From DASSBG01 sp965651365 (lineage in GTDB: Bacteria; Pseudomonadota; Gammaproteobacteria; Xanthomonadales; Rhodanobacteraceae), in assembly GCA_965651365.1 (NCBI GenBank), contig CBFGSA010000076.1:1-13523 (forward strand): a stretch of 13,523 nucleotides of DNA, read 5' to 3'. Shown one piece after another: positions 1-7,040 of this stretch. The position numbers and the translations under genes were made by a program. Numbering within the stretch: position 1 is the first letter of the stretch; every line of letters starts with the position of its first letter. The notes below the pieces were generated by a model. That model saw only the letters and a program-made list of their open reading frames with translations, ran no database searches and was not told the origin of the DNA.

Positions 1-32
1 TATTCGATTTCAAACTTGGCGGCGACGGACAC
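1..32 (-). CDS. Probable 5' end of a divergent gene, product unknown (partial)
   Basis: A GTG codon at 32-30 on the minus strand is preceded by a strong Shine-Dalgarno sequence, GGGAGG (43-38), five bases upstream of the start. Ten complete codons follow before the window ends and read MSVAAKFEIE; the eleventh codon is TA-something, so tyrosine or stop. If real, the gene is transcribed leftwards and diverges from kynA, leaving about 206 bp for both promoters. Ten residues are too few to identify a product and I do not assign one. The call rests on the quality of the ribosome binding site and on the otherwise unexplained gap left of kynA. Confidence 0.45.
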   Translation of the reverse strand, partial: MSVAAKFEIE

Positions 33-92
33 GAGTTCCTCCCGGGATTGAATGAATGGCGCGGGATTTGGCCCGCGGCGGCCCGCTGTCAG

Positions 93-121
93 GGGCTGCA
101 GCCCACGCTCGGGCGTGTGGG
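93..121. repeat. Palindrome plus overlapping hairpin upstream of kynA
   Basis: Positions 93-104 form a perfect 12-bp palindrome, GGGCTGCAGCCC. It overlaps an imperfect hairpin at 102-121, where CCCACGC pairs with GCGTGTGGG apart from a two-base bulge. Both lie in the gap between the leftward gene and kynA, about 120-145 bp ahead of the kynA start. They could be an operator or a leader structure. I found no convincing -35/-10 pair in this gap; the best -10-like words are CATTAT (131-136) and TACGAT (196-201), neither with a good -35. Confidence 0.3.
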
Positions 122-238
122 ACAGCAGCACATTATCGCATGGCTCGCGCGGACTGGCATCCGCACAGATCAAGCGATGCGGCACCGCTTCCTGATACGA
201 TTGCGCGCTTCCCCTGAACCCATGCGGAGCTGGCCGAC

Positions 239-1096
239 ATGTCCGACACCAACCAGCGCGAGCTGGAAGACGAAATCCGGCGCGATGTGGACAAGAATCT
301 CAGCTACGGCGGCTATTTGCATCTGGATCGGCTGCTGTCGGCGCAGGAGCTGAAGTCCGATCCCCCCTACCACGACGAAATGCTGTTCATCATCCAGCAT
401 CAGGTGGCCGAGTTGTGGTTGAAGCTGATGGTGCACGAGCTGGGCGCCGCAATCGGCTGGTTGCGCCAGGACAGGGCCGATCCGTGTCTCAAGGTGCTGG
501 CCCGGGTCAAGCGCATCCAGCAGCAGTTGTTCGAGCAGTGGGGCGTGCTGGAGACCATGACGCCGGCCGAATACCTGAAGTTCCGCGATCAGCTCGGGCC
601 AGCCTCGGGCTTCCAGTCGGTGCAGTACCGCAGCGTCGAGTTTTTGCTTGGCAACAAGAATGCCGACATGCTGGGTGTCTTTTCGCAAGACCCGCAAGGA
701 CAGGCTGCGCTGCGCGGAATACTGCAATCACCGGGCCTGTACGACGAGGTGCTGGCCTGGATGGCCCGCCGTGGTCATGCCGTGCCGGCGTCGATCCTTG
801 AGCGCGATGTCAGCCAGGGCTGGCAGCGCCAGGCCGAACTGGTGCCCGTGTTTGTGCGTGTTTACGCCAACCCGCAGGACTTCTGGCCCGAATACCACCT
901 GTGCGAGACCCTGGTCGACATCGAGGAGAGCTTTCAGCTCTGGCGTTTCCGCCACATGAAGGCCGTCGAGCGCATCATCGGCCAGCGCAAGGGCACCGGC
1001 GGCTCCTCCGGCGTCGGCTTCCTCAAAAAGGCGCTGGAGCTGACCTTCTTCCCCGAGCTGCTGGAGGTTCGGACGGAGTTGGGGAGGGGTAATTAA
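239..1096 (+). CDS. kynA: Tryptophan 2,3-dioxygenase
   Basis: Cytosolic haem enzyme that opens L-tryptophan to N-formylkynurenine, the first step of the kynurenine route. The 285-residue product has the usual length of bacterial enzymes. Compared with the Xanthomonas campestris enzyme, all active-site residues are present at an offset of -1: Phe50 and catalytic His54 in FIIQHQ, Tyr112 and Arg116 in the EYLKFRD stretch, haem-ligand His239 in RFRHM, and Thr253 in the GTGGSSGVG substrate loop (251-260). The ATG at 239 has a GGAG (226-229) nine bases upstream and gives the expected N-terminus leading into LSYGGYLHLD. No other kynurenine-pathway gene is visible; the neighbours belong to tyrosine catabolism and peptide uptake. 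The gene runs convergently towards the POT transporter. Assignment is firm; whether it is transcribed alone is inferred. Confidence 0.97.
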   Translation: MSDTNQRELEDEIRRDVDKNLSYGGYLHLDRLLSAQELKSDPPYHDEMLFIIQHQVAELWLKLMVHELGAAIGWLRQDRADPCLKVLARVKRIQQQLFEQWGVLETMTPAEYLKFRDQLGPASGFQSVQYRSVEFLLGNKNADMLGVFSQDPQGQAALRGILQSPGLYDEVLAWMARRGHAVPASILERDVSQGWQRQAELVPVFVRVYANPQDFWPEYHLCETLVDIEESFQLWRFRHMKAVERIIGQRKGTGGSSGVGFLKKALELTFFPELLEVRTELGRGN

Positions 1097-1141
1097 TGGC
1101 ACTTTCTCGATGATACGTATTGCCGCTCCGCGGAGGGATGA

Positions 1142-1241
1142 TGCACGAAGTGAAGCGCACCGAGCCGTGGAGTTTCATGCGGTGGGCACTCTGCACGAAG
1201 GGAAGCGCACCGCAGCGCGGAGCTTCAGGTGGTTAGCACCG
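1142..1241. repeat. Two tandem copies of a 50-bp imperfect repeat
   Basis: Copies at 1142-1191 and 1192-1241 match at 38 of 50 positions without gaps. Both begin TGCACGAAG and contain GAAGCGCACCG. On the minus strand the core reads CGGTGCGCTTC..TTCGTGCA, a wording I associate with dispersed intergenic repeats in proteobacteria (recollection, not checked). The repeat sits in the 292-bp gap between the converging kynA and POT genes. No gene is supported in that gap; a 10-bp palindrome CTCCGCGGAG lies just before the repeat at 1126-1135. Confidence 0.75.
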
Positions 1242-1336
1242 TTACGCTCGACAGCACTCTGCGATCCGCGGATTTCAGATTATTGGCAAGCAAGCTTTCT
1301 TGGTGGGTGTCGTCGGCCCGCCATCCCTGGCCGGTC

Positions 1337-1353
1337 GTTCGCCGGCTGCGAAC
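1337..1353 (-). terminator. Weak hairpin downstream of the POT transporter gene
   Basis: GTTCGC (1337-1342) and GCGAAC (1348-1353) form a 6-bp stem with a 5-nt loop, 36 bp past the transporter stop codon on the minus strand. There is no T-run after it, so it is at best a poor intrinsic terminator; it could simply be a chance stem in GC-rich DNA. Confidence 0.2.
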
Positions 1354-1388
1354 TGCCGCTGGGAGTTCGGTCCGGCTCACCCCGGTTC

Positions 1389-2903
<1,515 letters not shown>

Positions 2904-2934
2904 GGGTTTGCCGTTGGCCAGAAACGGCGCCCAC

Positions 2935-2962
2935 AGTTAACATCGATTCAGCGGGGAGTCAA
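2935..2962 (-). promoter_or_regulatory. Candidate promoter of the POT transporter
   Basis: On the minus strand TTGACT (2962-2957) is a 5/6 match to a sigma-70 -35 box, followed after 16 bp by TTAACT (2940-2935), a 3/6 match to -10. The predicted transcript would start about 25 bp before the ATG at 2903. The -35 is good and the -10 weak. A promoter here would make the transporter independent of the MarR gene. Confidence 0.35.
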
Positions 2963-2966
2963 TTTT

Positions 2967-2991
2967 GGGTGGCCCGCTGCGCGTGCCACCC
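2967..2991. repeat. 7-bp inverted repeat next to the transporter promoter
   Basis: GGGTGGC (2967-2973) and GCCACCC (2985-2991) are perfect inverted arms around an 11-nt loop. It lies immediately upstream of the -35 candidate of the POT gene and touches the heptamer element at 2992. It could be a regulator site or the edge of the repeat element; it lacks a T-run for a terminator. Confidence 0.4.
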
Positions 2992-3115
2992 GGGAATCGG
3001 GAATCGGGATTCGGGAATGGTCAAAAGCCGCGACAGGTGAGCGCCCGGCGAACCAGAGACGCACCGCAGAAACGCTTTTTGCTCTTGCTTCTGCGATTCC
3101 CGATTCCCCATTCCC
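2992..3115. repeat. Heptamer-repeat inverted element between marR and the POT gene
   Basis: The left arm (2992-3019) is four 7-nt units: GGGAATC twice, then GGGATTC and GGGAATG. The right arm (3095-3115) is three units of the complementary type, GATTCCC twice then CATTCCC. The first two left units and first two right units are perfectly complementary over 14 bp. Inside lies a further stem, GCAGAA (3066-3071) with TTCTGC (3089-3094). The element begins only four bases beyond the MarR stop codon, so its RNA would fold as a long hairpin at the 3' end of that transcript. I recall such GGGAATC-type repeats as frequent between genes in Xanthomonadaceae. A role as mRNA-stabilising or terminating structure is inference. 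Confidence 0.75.
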
Positions 3116-3119
3116 GGCT

Positions 3120-3557
3120 CTACACAGGTGACAGCTTGTCCAGTATCCGGGTCAGGGTCCGGATTTCGGTCGGCTCCAGTTCGGCCAGCAGTTCTTTTTC
3201 GTGCTGGCGCGCCAGTGGCGCCACGGCGTCGTGAATGCGCCAGCCTTCCTCGCTCAGGTGCAATACCGAGCGGCGGCGGTCCGCGCTGTGGCGTTCGCGG
3301 TCGACGCGGCCGGCTTCCACCAGCTTGGCCAGGGCGCGACTGACGGCGACCTTGTCCATGGCCGTGTGTTCGGCCACTTCGCGCGCAGACAGAGGCTCGA
3401 AGCGCGCCAGTACCGCCATCACGCGCCATTCTGTCATCGACAGGCTGAAGCGGTCCTGGTATTCGTTGGCGATCGCCTGGCTGACCTGGTTGGACAGGAT
3501 CGACAGCCGGTAGGGCAGAAATCGCTCCAGCTCCAGTGGCAAATGATTGGCGCTCAT
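3120..3557 (-). CDS. MarR-family transcriptional regulator
   Basis: DNA-binding repressor-type protein of 145 residues, the usual MarR length. The winged helix-turn-helix covers about 57-101: helices at SAREVAEHTAMDKVAVSRALAKL (57-79, quoted in part by position), then the wing with Asp93 followed by Arg94-Arg96, the conserved D-x-R region of the family. N- and C-terminal helices (10-35 and 108-143) would form the dimer interface. It is divergent from hppD with only 99 bp between the starts, and a near-perfect palindrome lies in that gap, so it probably controls hppD and itself, perhaps in response to an aromatic intermediate. The ATG at 3557 has no Shine-Dalgarno and lies about where transcription from its best promoter would begin. 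The ligand is unknown. Confidence 0.9.
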   Translation of the reverse strand: MSANHLPLELERFLPYRLSILSNQVSQAIANEYQDRFSLSMTEWRVMAVLARFEPLSAREVAEHTAMDKVAVSRALAKLVEAGRVDRERHSADRRRSVLHLSEEGWRIHDAVAPLARQHEKELLAELEPTEIRTLTRILDKLSPV

Positions 3558-3562
3558 GTGCT

Positions 3563-3590
3563 ATTCTAGGCAATTGGTTTCATATGTAAC
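3563..3590 (-). promoter_or_regulatory. Candidate promoter of the MarR gene
   Basis: On the minus strand GTTACA (3590-3585, 4/6 to -35) is followed after 16 bp by TAGAAT (3568-3563, 5/6 to -10). The expected start of transcription is at about 3556-3557, on the first bases of the ATG, which suggests a leaderless mRNA. The -35 half lies inside the palindrome at 3577-3590, consistent with autorepression. Confidence 0.45.
3577..3590. promoter_or_regulatory. Palindromic operator candidate for the MarR protein
   Basis: GTTTCATATGTAAC is an inverted repeat of 14 bp with a single mismatched pair, centred on CATATG. Its size and AT-rich core suit a MarR dimer. It is placed in the shared upstream region of the MarR gene and hppD and covers the -35 of the former. 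No second full copy is seen before hmgA; only the core TCATAT recurs there (5205-5200, minus strand). The upstream element of hppD itself was not resolved: TATATC at 3591-3596 is a possible -10 without a good -35. Confidence 0.5.
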
Positions 3591-3656
3591 TATATCGGCA
3601 GCCGCGCTGTCACGCCAGTTGCGGGCTGCTGCCACTTGAATCTCGGGAGTATTGCC

Positions 3657-4751
3657 ATGAACGCCCAGCCCAATCTCGGCATGGAAGTCACCACCTTCGA
3701 AAATCCCATGGGGATCAACGGCTTCGAGTTTGTCGAGTTCGCCGCGCCCGGCGAGCAGGCCGCGGAACTCCACGCGTTGTTCAAGCGCATGGGCTTCACG
3801 GCGGTACTCAAGCACAAGCAGCGTCCGATCACCGTGTATCGCCAGAACCGGGTCAATTTCCTGGTCAACGAGGAGCCCGATTCCTTTGCCGCCGATTTCG
3901 CGGCCAAGCACGGCCCCTGTGCCTGCGGCTTTGCCATCCGTTTTGACAAGCCGGCCGGCGAGGTGCTGCAGCATGTGCTGGGTAATGGTGGCGAGAAGAT
4001 CGACCACAAGCCGGCCAGCAGGGCGGTCGATGCGCCGGTGATCAAGGGCATCGGCGACTGCATGTTGTACCTGGTGGACCGCTATGGCGACAAAGGCAGC
4101 GTCTATGATGGCGACTACGCGCCGATCGAAGGCGCGGATCAGAACCCGGCCGGGTTCGGCCTGACCTTCATCGACCATCTGACCCACAACCTGCACTTTG
4201 GCAACATGGCCAAATGGTCGGAATACTACGAAAAGCTGTTCAATTTCCGCGAAATCAAGTACTTCGACATCAAGGGCGCCAAGACCGGCCTGGTGTCCAA
4301 GGCCATGACCGCGCCGGACGGCATCGTGCGCATTCCGCTCAACGAGTCGAACGATCCCAAGTCGCAGATCAACGAGTACCTGGACGCCTACCACGGCGAG
4401 GGCATCCAGCACATTGCCTGTTTCACCGACAACATCTACGAGACGGTGGAGCAGATGCGCGCGGCTGGCGTCAGTTTCCTGGACACGCCCGACACCTATT
4501 TCGAGGTAATCGACCAGCGCGTGCCCAACCATGGCGAGGACGTGCCGCGGCTGGCGAAGAACAAGATCCTGATCGATGCCGACAACGAGACCAAAAGCAA
4601 GCTGCTGCTGCAGATCTTCACCGAAAACGTGATCGGCCCGATCTTCTTCGAGATCATCCAGCGCAAGGGCAACGAAGGCTTCGGCGAGGGCAACTTCCAG
4701 GCCCTGTTCGAATCCATCGAGCGCGACCAGATCCGCCGCGGCGTGCTGTGA
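3657..4751 (+). CDS. hppD: 4-hydroxyphenylpyruvate dioxygenase
   Basis: Non-haem iron enzyme that converts 4-hydroxyphenylpyruvate to homogentisate with loss of CO2, the second step of tyrosine breakdown, in the cytosol. The product is 364 residues, the usual bacterial length, with two vicinal-oxygen-chelate domains (about 20-150 and 165-350). The three iron ligands are visible: His174 in FIDHLTHN, His252 in GIQHIACF and Glu332 in IFFEIIQRKGN. The ATG at 3657 is chosen because GGGAG (3645-3649) lies seven bases upstream; an in-frame TTG at 3636 has no such site. It diverges from the MarR gene and converges on the small membrane-protein gene, so it does not share a simple transcript with hmgA. 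Regulation by the MarR protein is inferred from the operator candidate. Confidence 0.97.
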   Translation: MNAQPNLGMEVTTFENPMGINGFEFVEFAAPGEQAAELHALFKRMGFTAVLKHKQRPITVYRQNRVNFLVNEEPDSFAADFAAKHGPCACGFAIRFDKPAGEVLQHVLGNGGEKIDHKPASRAVDAPVIKGIGDCMLYLVDRYGDKGSVYDGDYAPIEGADQNPAGFGLTFIDHLTHNLHFGNMAKWSEYYEKLFNFREIKYFDIKGAKTGLVSKAMTAPDGIVRIPLNESNDPKSQINEYLDAYHGEGIQHIACFTDNIYETVEQMRAAGVSFLDTPDTYFEVIDQRVPNHGEDVPRLAKNKILIDADNETKSKLLLQIFTENVIGPIFFEIIQRKGNEGFGEGNFQALFESIERDQIRRGVL

Positions 4752-4761
4752 TCAGCTTCCT

Positions 4762-4778
4762 CTCTCCCGGCGGGAGAG
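4762..4778. terminator. Hairpin between hppD and the membrane-protein gene
   Basis: CTCTCCC and GGGAGAG form a perfect 7-bp stem with a 3-nt loop, 11 bp after the hppD stop and between converging genes, so it could stop transcription from either side. No T-run follows on either strand. Similar CTCTCCC..GGGAGAG hairpins are, as I recall, scattered through Xanthomonad and Burkholderia genomes, so it may equally be a dispersed palindromic repeat. Confidence 0.45.
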
Positions 4779-4810
4779 GGGCTTCATCAGGCGAATCCGT
4801 GAGGTACTTG

Positions 4811-5179
4811 TCAGAACTGGCCCATGCTGTGCGACATGAAGCTGCCCAGCATGGCGCCGGAGAACAGGCCCAGCACCATCAGCACGATGCTGATCAGGAT
4901 CAGGATGCCCAGGATCACGAAATAGGTGCGCAATTTGTCCATGGAACGGCGGAACTGCACTTCGTCACCGCTGGCCTGGGCCTGCTCGATGGCACCGGCC
5001 GACTGCAGCAGCAGCACGCCGATCCAGATTGGCAGCCAGGCGATGATGATGCCGATGATGGTAATGGCCGTGAGCACGCCCTGGATGATGAAAACCACAC
5101 CCAGCAGCTTCATCCAGCCTTTGCCGGCGGCCAGCGGAGTGCTCAATTCGCGCACGATGGCGCTGCGTTCTTCAGTCAT
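4811..5179 (-). CDS. Small inner-membrane protein, DUF5362-like
   Basis: The 122-residue product has a short polar N-terminus (1-20), a long hydrophobic stretch at about 24-60 that can hold two membrane helices, a charged loop rich in Glu, Gln, Asp and Arg (64-84), and a third hydrophobic segment at 85-112. The layout and the LLLQSAGAIEQAQ region resemble the uncharacterised DUF5362 family (recognised by pattern, not searched). The ATG at 5179 is preferred over a TTG at 5185 because GAGGG (5190-5186) sits six bases before it. It lies on the opposite strand between hppD and hmgA, interrupting an otherwise co-directional catabolic set. No function can be given; a transport or stress role would be speculation. 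Confidence 0.8.
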   Translation of the reverse strand: MTEERSAIVRELSTPLAAGKGWMKLLGVVFIIQGVLTAITIIGIIIAWLPIWIGVLLLQSAGAIEQAQASGDEVQFRRSMDKLRTYFVILGILILISIVLMVLGLFSGAMLGSFMSHSMGQF

Positions 5180-5215
5180 GATCAACCCTCAATTCGTGAA
5201 TATGATGGTTGTCCC

Positions 5216-5243
5216 CTGACGGCTGAGACCGCACCGATACTAG
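5216..5243 (+). promoter_or_regulatory. Weak candidate promoter for the hmgA operon
   Basis: CTGACG (5216-5221, 4/6 to -35) is followed after 16 bp by TACTAG (5238-5243, 3/6 to -10), giving a leader of about 80 bases before hmgA. The gap 5180-5328 separates hmgA from the divergent membrane-protein gene and must hold promoters for both; a 10-bp inverted repeat ATTCGTGAAT lies at 5192-5201. The assignment is tentative. Confidence 0.25.
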
Positions 5244-5328
5244 ACCCGCGCGGCGCGACAGACAATGGCCGCGCGGTGGCGTTTCCGTTTCACCGACAAA
5301 TTGCGCTTTTGGCAGGCAGGAGCATGAG

Positions 5329-6645
5329 ATGAGCGAGCAACAGCACCAGTACATGAGTGGTTTCGGCAACGAGTTCGCCACCGAGGCGCTGCCAGGCAGC
5401 TTGCCGGCCCATCGCAATTCGCCGCAGAAGGTGGCGCACGGTTTGTATGCCGAGCAGTTCTCGGGCACGGCATTTACCGCGCCGCGTGCGGAAAACCGGC
5501 GCAGCTGGCTGTACCGCATCCGCCCCGCAGCGGTGCACCAGCCGTTCGAGGAGCTGTCACATTCGACGTTTCACAACCGCTTCAGCGAGGGTGTGGCGAC
5601 GCCCAACCAGCTGCGCTGGTCGCCGATGCCGGAAGCGGCGCGCAAGACAAGCTTCATTGAAGGTCTGTGGACCATCGCCGGCAATGGCAGAGCGGCCAGC
5701 CAGCAGGGCATCGGTATCCACCTGTACAGCGCCAACCGCGACATGGAAGCGCGCTATTTCTACAACGCCGACGCCGAAATGCTGATCGTGCCCCAGGCCG
5801 GGCGACTGCATATCGCCACCGAACTTGGCGTGATCGATGTCGAACCGCAGGAAATCGCGGTGATCCCGCGCGGCGTACGCTTTCGCGTCGACCTGCCCGA
5901 TGGCTCGGCTCGCGGCTATGTGTGCGAGAACTTCGGTGCCATCCTGCGCCTGCCGGAATTGGGGCCGATCGGCTCCAACGGCCTGGCCAATGCGCGCGAC
6001 TTCCTGACGCCGGTGGCGGCCTACGAAGATCTGGAAGGCGAGTTTGAATTGATCGGCAAGTTTCAGGGTCGCTTGTGGATTGCCGAAATCGGTCACAGCC
6101 CGCTGGACGTGGTCGCCTGGCACGGCAACTACGCGCCGTACAAATACGATCTGCGCCATTTCAACACCATCGGCTCGATCAGCTACGACCACCCGGATCC
6201 GTGCATCTTCACCGTGCTCACCTCGGCCAGCGACACGCCGGGCACGGCCAACATGGATTTCGCCATCTTCCCGCCGCGCTGGCTGGTGGCCGAAGACACC
6301 TTCCGGCCACCGTGGTTCCACCGCAATATCGCCAGTGAATTCATGGGCCTGATCCACGGCGAGTACGACGCCAAGGAGGCCGGCGCGGACGGCGCGGGCT
6401 TCGTGCCCGGCGGCGCCTCGCTGCACAACTCGATGACCGGCCACGGCCCCGACGCGGTCAGCTTCGAGAAGGCCTCGGCCAGCGACACCCAAAAGCCGCA
6501 GCAGGTCACCGACACCATGGCCTTCATGTTCGAAACCCGGGCCGTGATCGTACCCACGCGGCAGGCGCTGGATGCCGACTGGCTGCAGAAAGACTATTAC
6601 CAGTGTTGGCAAGGCTTAAAACACCAGTTTACAGGATCAACTTGA
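5329..6645 (+). CDS. hmgA: Homogentisate 1,2-dioxygenase
   Basis: Iron-dependent ring-cleaving enzyme that turns homogentisate into 4-maleylacetoacetate. At 438 residues it has the full family length. The iron ligands correspond to human His335, Glu341 and His371 and are found here as His331 (in WFHRN), Glu337 (in ASEFMGL) and His372 (in MTGHGPD); the catalytic-base histidine matches His288 in YDHPD. The region before the last ligand carries a five-residue insertion relative to the human enzyme. The ATG at 5329 has AGGAG (5318-5322) six bases upstream. It heads a co-directional run with the toxin-antitoxin genes and the fumarylacetoacetase gene; the next start is 125 bp away. Loss of this enzyme normally leads to homogentisate build-up and brown pyomelanin. 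Confidence 0.97.
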   Translation: MSEQQHQYMSGFGNEFATEALPGSLPAHRNSPQKVAHGLYAEQFSGTAFTAPRAENRRSWLYRIRPAAVHQPFEELSHSTFHNRFSEGVATPNQLRWSPMPEAARKTSFIEGLWTIAGNGRAASQQGIGIHLYSANRDMEARYFYNADAEMLIVPQAGRLHIATELGVIDVEPQEIAVIPRGVRFRVDLPDGSARGYVCENFGAILRLPELGPIGSNGLANARDFLTPVAAYEDLEGEFELIGKFQGRLWIAEIGHSPLDVVAWHGNYAPYKYDLRHFNTIGSISYDHPDPCIFTVLTSASDTPGTANMDFAIFPPRWLVAEDTFRPPWFHRNIASEFMGLIHGEYDAKEAGADGAGFVPGGASLHNSMTGHGPDAVSFEKASASDTQKPQQVTDTMAFMFETRAVIVPTRQALDADWLQKDYYQCWQGLKHQFTGST

Positions 6646-6659
6646 CATCACCGCATCAA

Positions 6660-6673
6660 TGCATCATGATGCA
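6660..6673. promoter_or_regulatory. Perfect 14-bp palindrome upstream of the toxin-antitoxin pair
   Basis: TGCATCATGATGCA is a perfect palindrome, 15 bp after the hmgA stop codon and 97 bp before the antitoxin start. A further GCATCA occurs at 6653-6658, eight bases ahead of the copy inside the palindrome. Ribbon-helix-helix antitoxins typically bind short inverted repeats in front of their own operon, so this is the natural operator candidate. The distance to the antitoxin start is longer than usual. Confidence 0.45.
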
Positions 6674-6709
6674 AACCAAGGGAGAGTCGTACTTCCGCTC
6701 CTGCAGTCA

Positions 6710-6770
6710 TCTGATTTCTGTATTCAGACTACTGCGTCTGTCCCCTGTCTTCTGTCATCAGTCCCCTGCC
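6710..6770. repeat. Degenerate heptamer array in front of the antitoxin gene
   Basis: From 6710 the sequence falls into 7-nt units of the form YCWGNNN, such as TCTGATT, TCTGTAT, TCTGTCC, CCTGTCT and TCTGTCA, nine in all with one unit (6731-6736) a base short. The last unit runs into the A of the antitoxin ATG at 6771. No Shine-Dalgarno is present in the array. It occupies the DNA where a promoter or ribosome binding site for the antitoxin gene should be. The unit differs from those at 2992-3115 and 8458-8527. Confidence 0.65.
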
Positions 6771-7040
6771 ATGCGCACCACCATCGACATTCCCGAACGC
6801 GAGCACACCCTGTTTACCAGTCTGGCGCGCGAGCAGGGCACCAGCCTCAGCAAGCTGGTGGTTGAGTTGGCGCTGCGCGGGCTGAAAACGCCGTCCGGAG
6901 TGGAAGATGCGCCACCCGCCTACGACGTGGATCCTGAAACCGGGCTGGCTGTCTTTCATTCAGGGCGGCCGATCACGCTTGGAGATGTGAAGGCCATGGA
7001 AGACGAGGAGCTGGATCGCTTTGGTCCATTTGCTCGATAG
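6771..7040 (+). CDS. VapB-like ribbon-helix-helix antitoxin
   Basis: The 89-residue product is predicted to be the antitoxin of a type II pair: it would dimerise, bind its operator and wrap the toxin active site. The N-terminus MRTTIDIPE is a typical ribbon-helix-helix strand, followed by helices at about 10-22 and 24-38. The C-terminal tail carries the VDPETGLAVFHSGRPIT pattern (53-69) often seen in antitoxins that precede PIN-domain toxins, ending in an acidic helix (71-84). The ATG at 6771 gives the family N-terminus; in-frame codons upstream to 6603 would add an unrelated stretch overlapping hmgA. There is no Shine-Dalgarno, so translation may be coupled or leaderless. It overlaps the toxin by 20 bp. 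Family recognition is by pattern only. Confidence 0.82.
   Translation: MRTTIDIPEREHTLFTSLAREQGTSLSKLVVELALRGLKTPSGVEDAPPAYDVDPETGLAVFHSGRPITLGDVKAMEDEELDRFGPFAR

Noticed and set aside
48..353. Open frame overlapping the kynA start
   Set aside because: It runs into kynA in another frame, has no family pattern and no ribosome binding site.
1097..1388. Possible small gene or RNA between kynA and the transporter
   Set aside because: No start with a ribosome binding site and no strong promoter-terminator pair; only the tandem repeat and a weak hairpin are visible.
2992..3115. Possible CRISPR-like array
   Set aside because: Units are 7 nt and contiguous without spacers, and no cas gene is near.
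3561..4532. 323-codon minus-strand frame opposite hppD
   Set aside because: Shadow of hppD, which has its three iron ligands and a good start; no independent signal on the minus strand.
4214..5332. 372-codon plus-strand frame across hppD, the small membrane gene and the hmgA leader
   Set aside because: Out-of-frame reading of hppD then antisense of the membrane gene; no coherent domain.
5557..6612. 351-codon minus-strand frame opposite hmgA
   Set aside because: Antisense shadow of a well-supported enzyme gene.
6603..6770. Upstream in-frame extension of the antitoxin
   Set aside because: It overlaps hmgA and passes through the palindrome and the heptamer array; the family N-terminus starts at the ATG at 6771.
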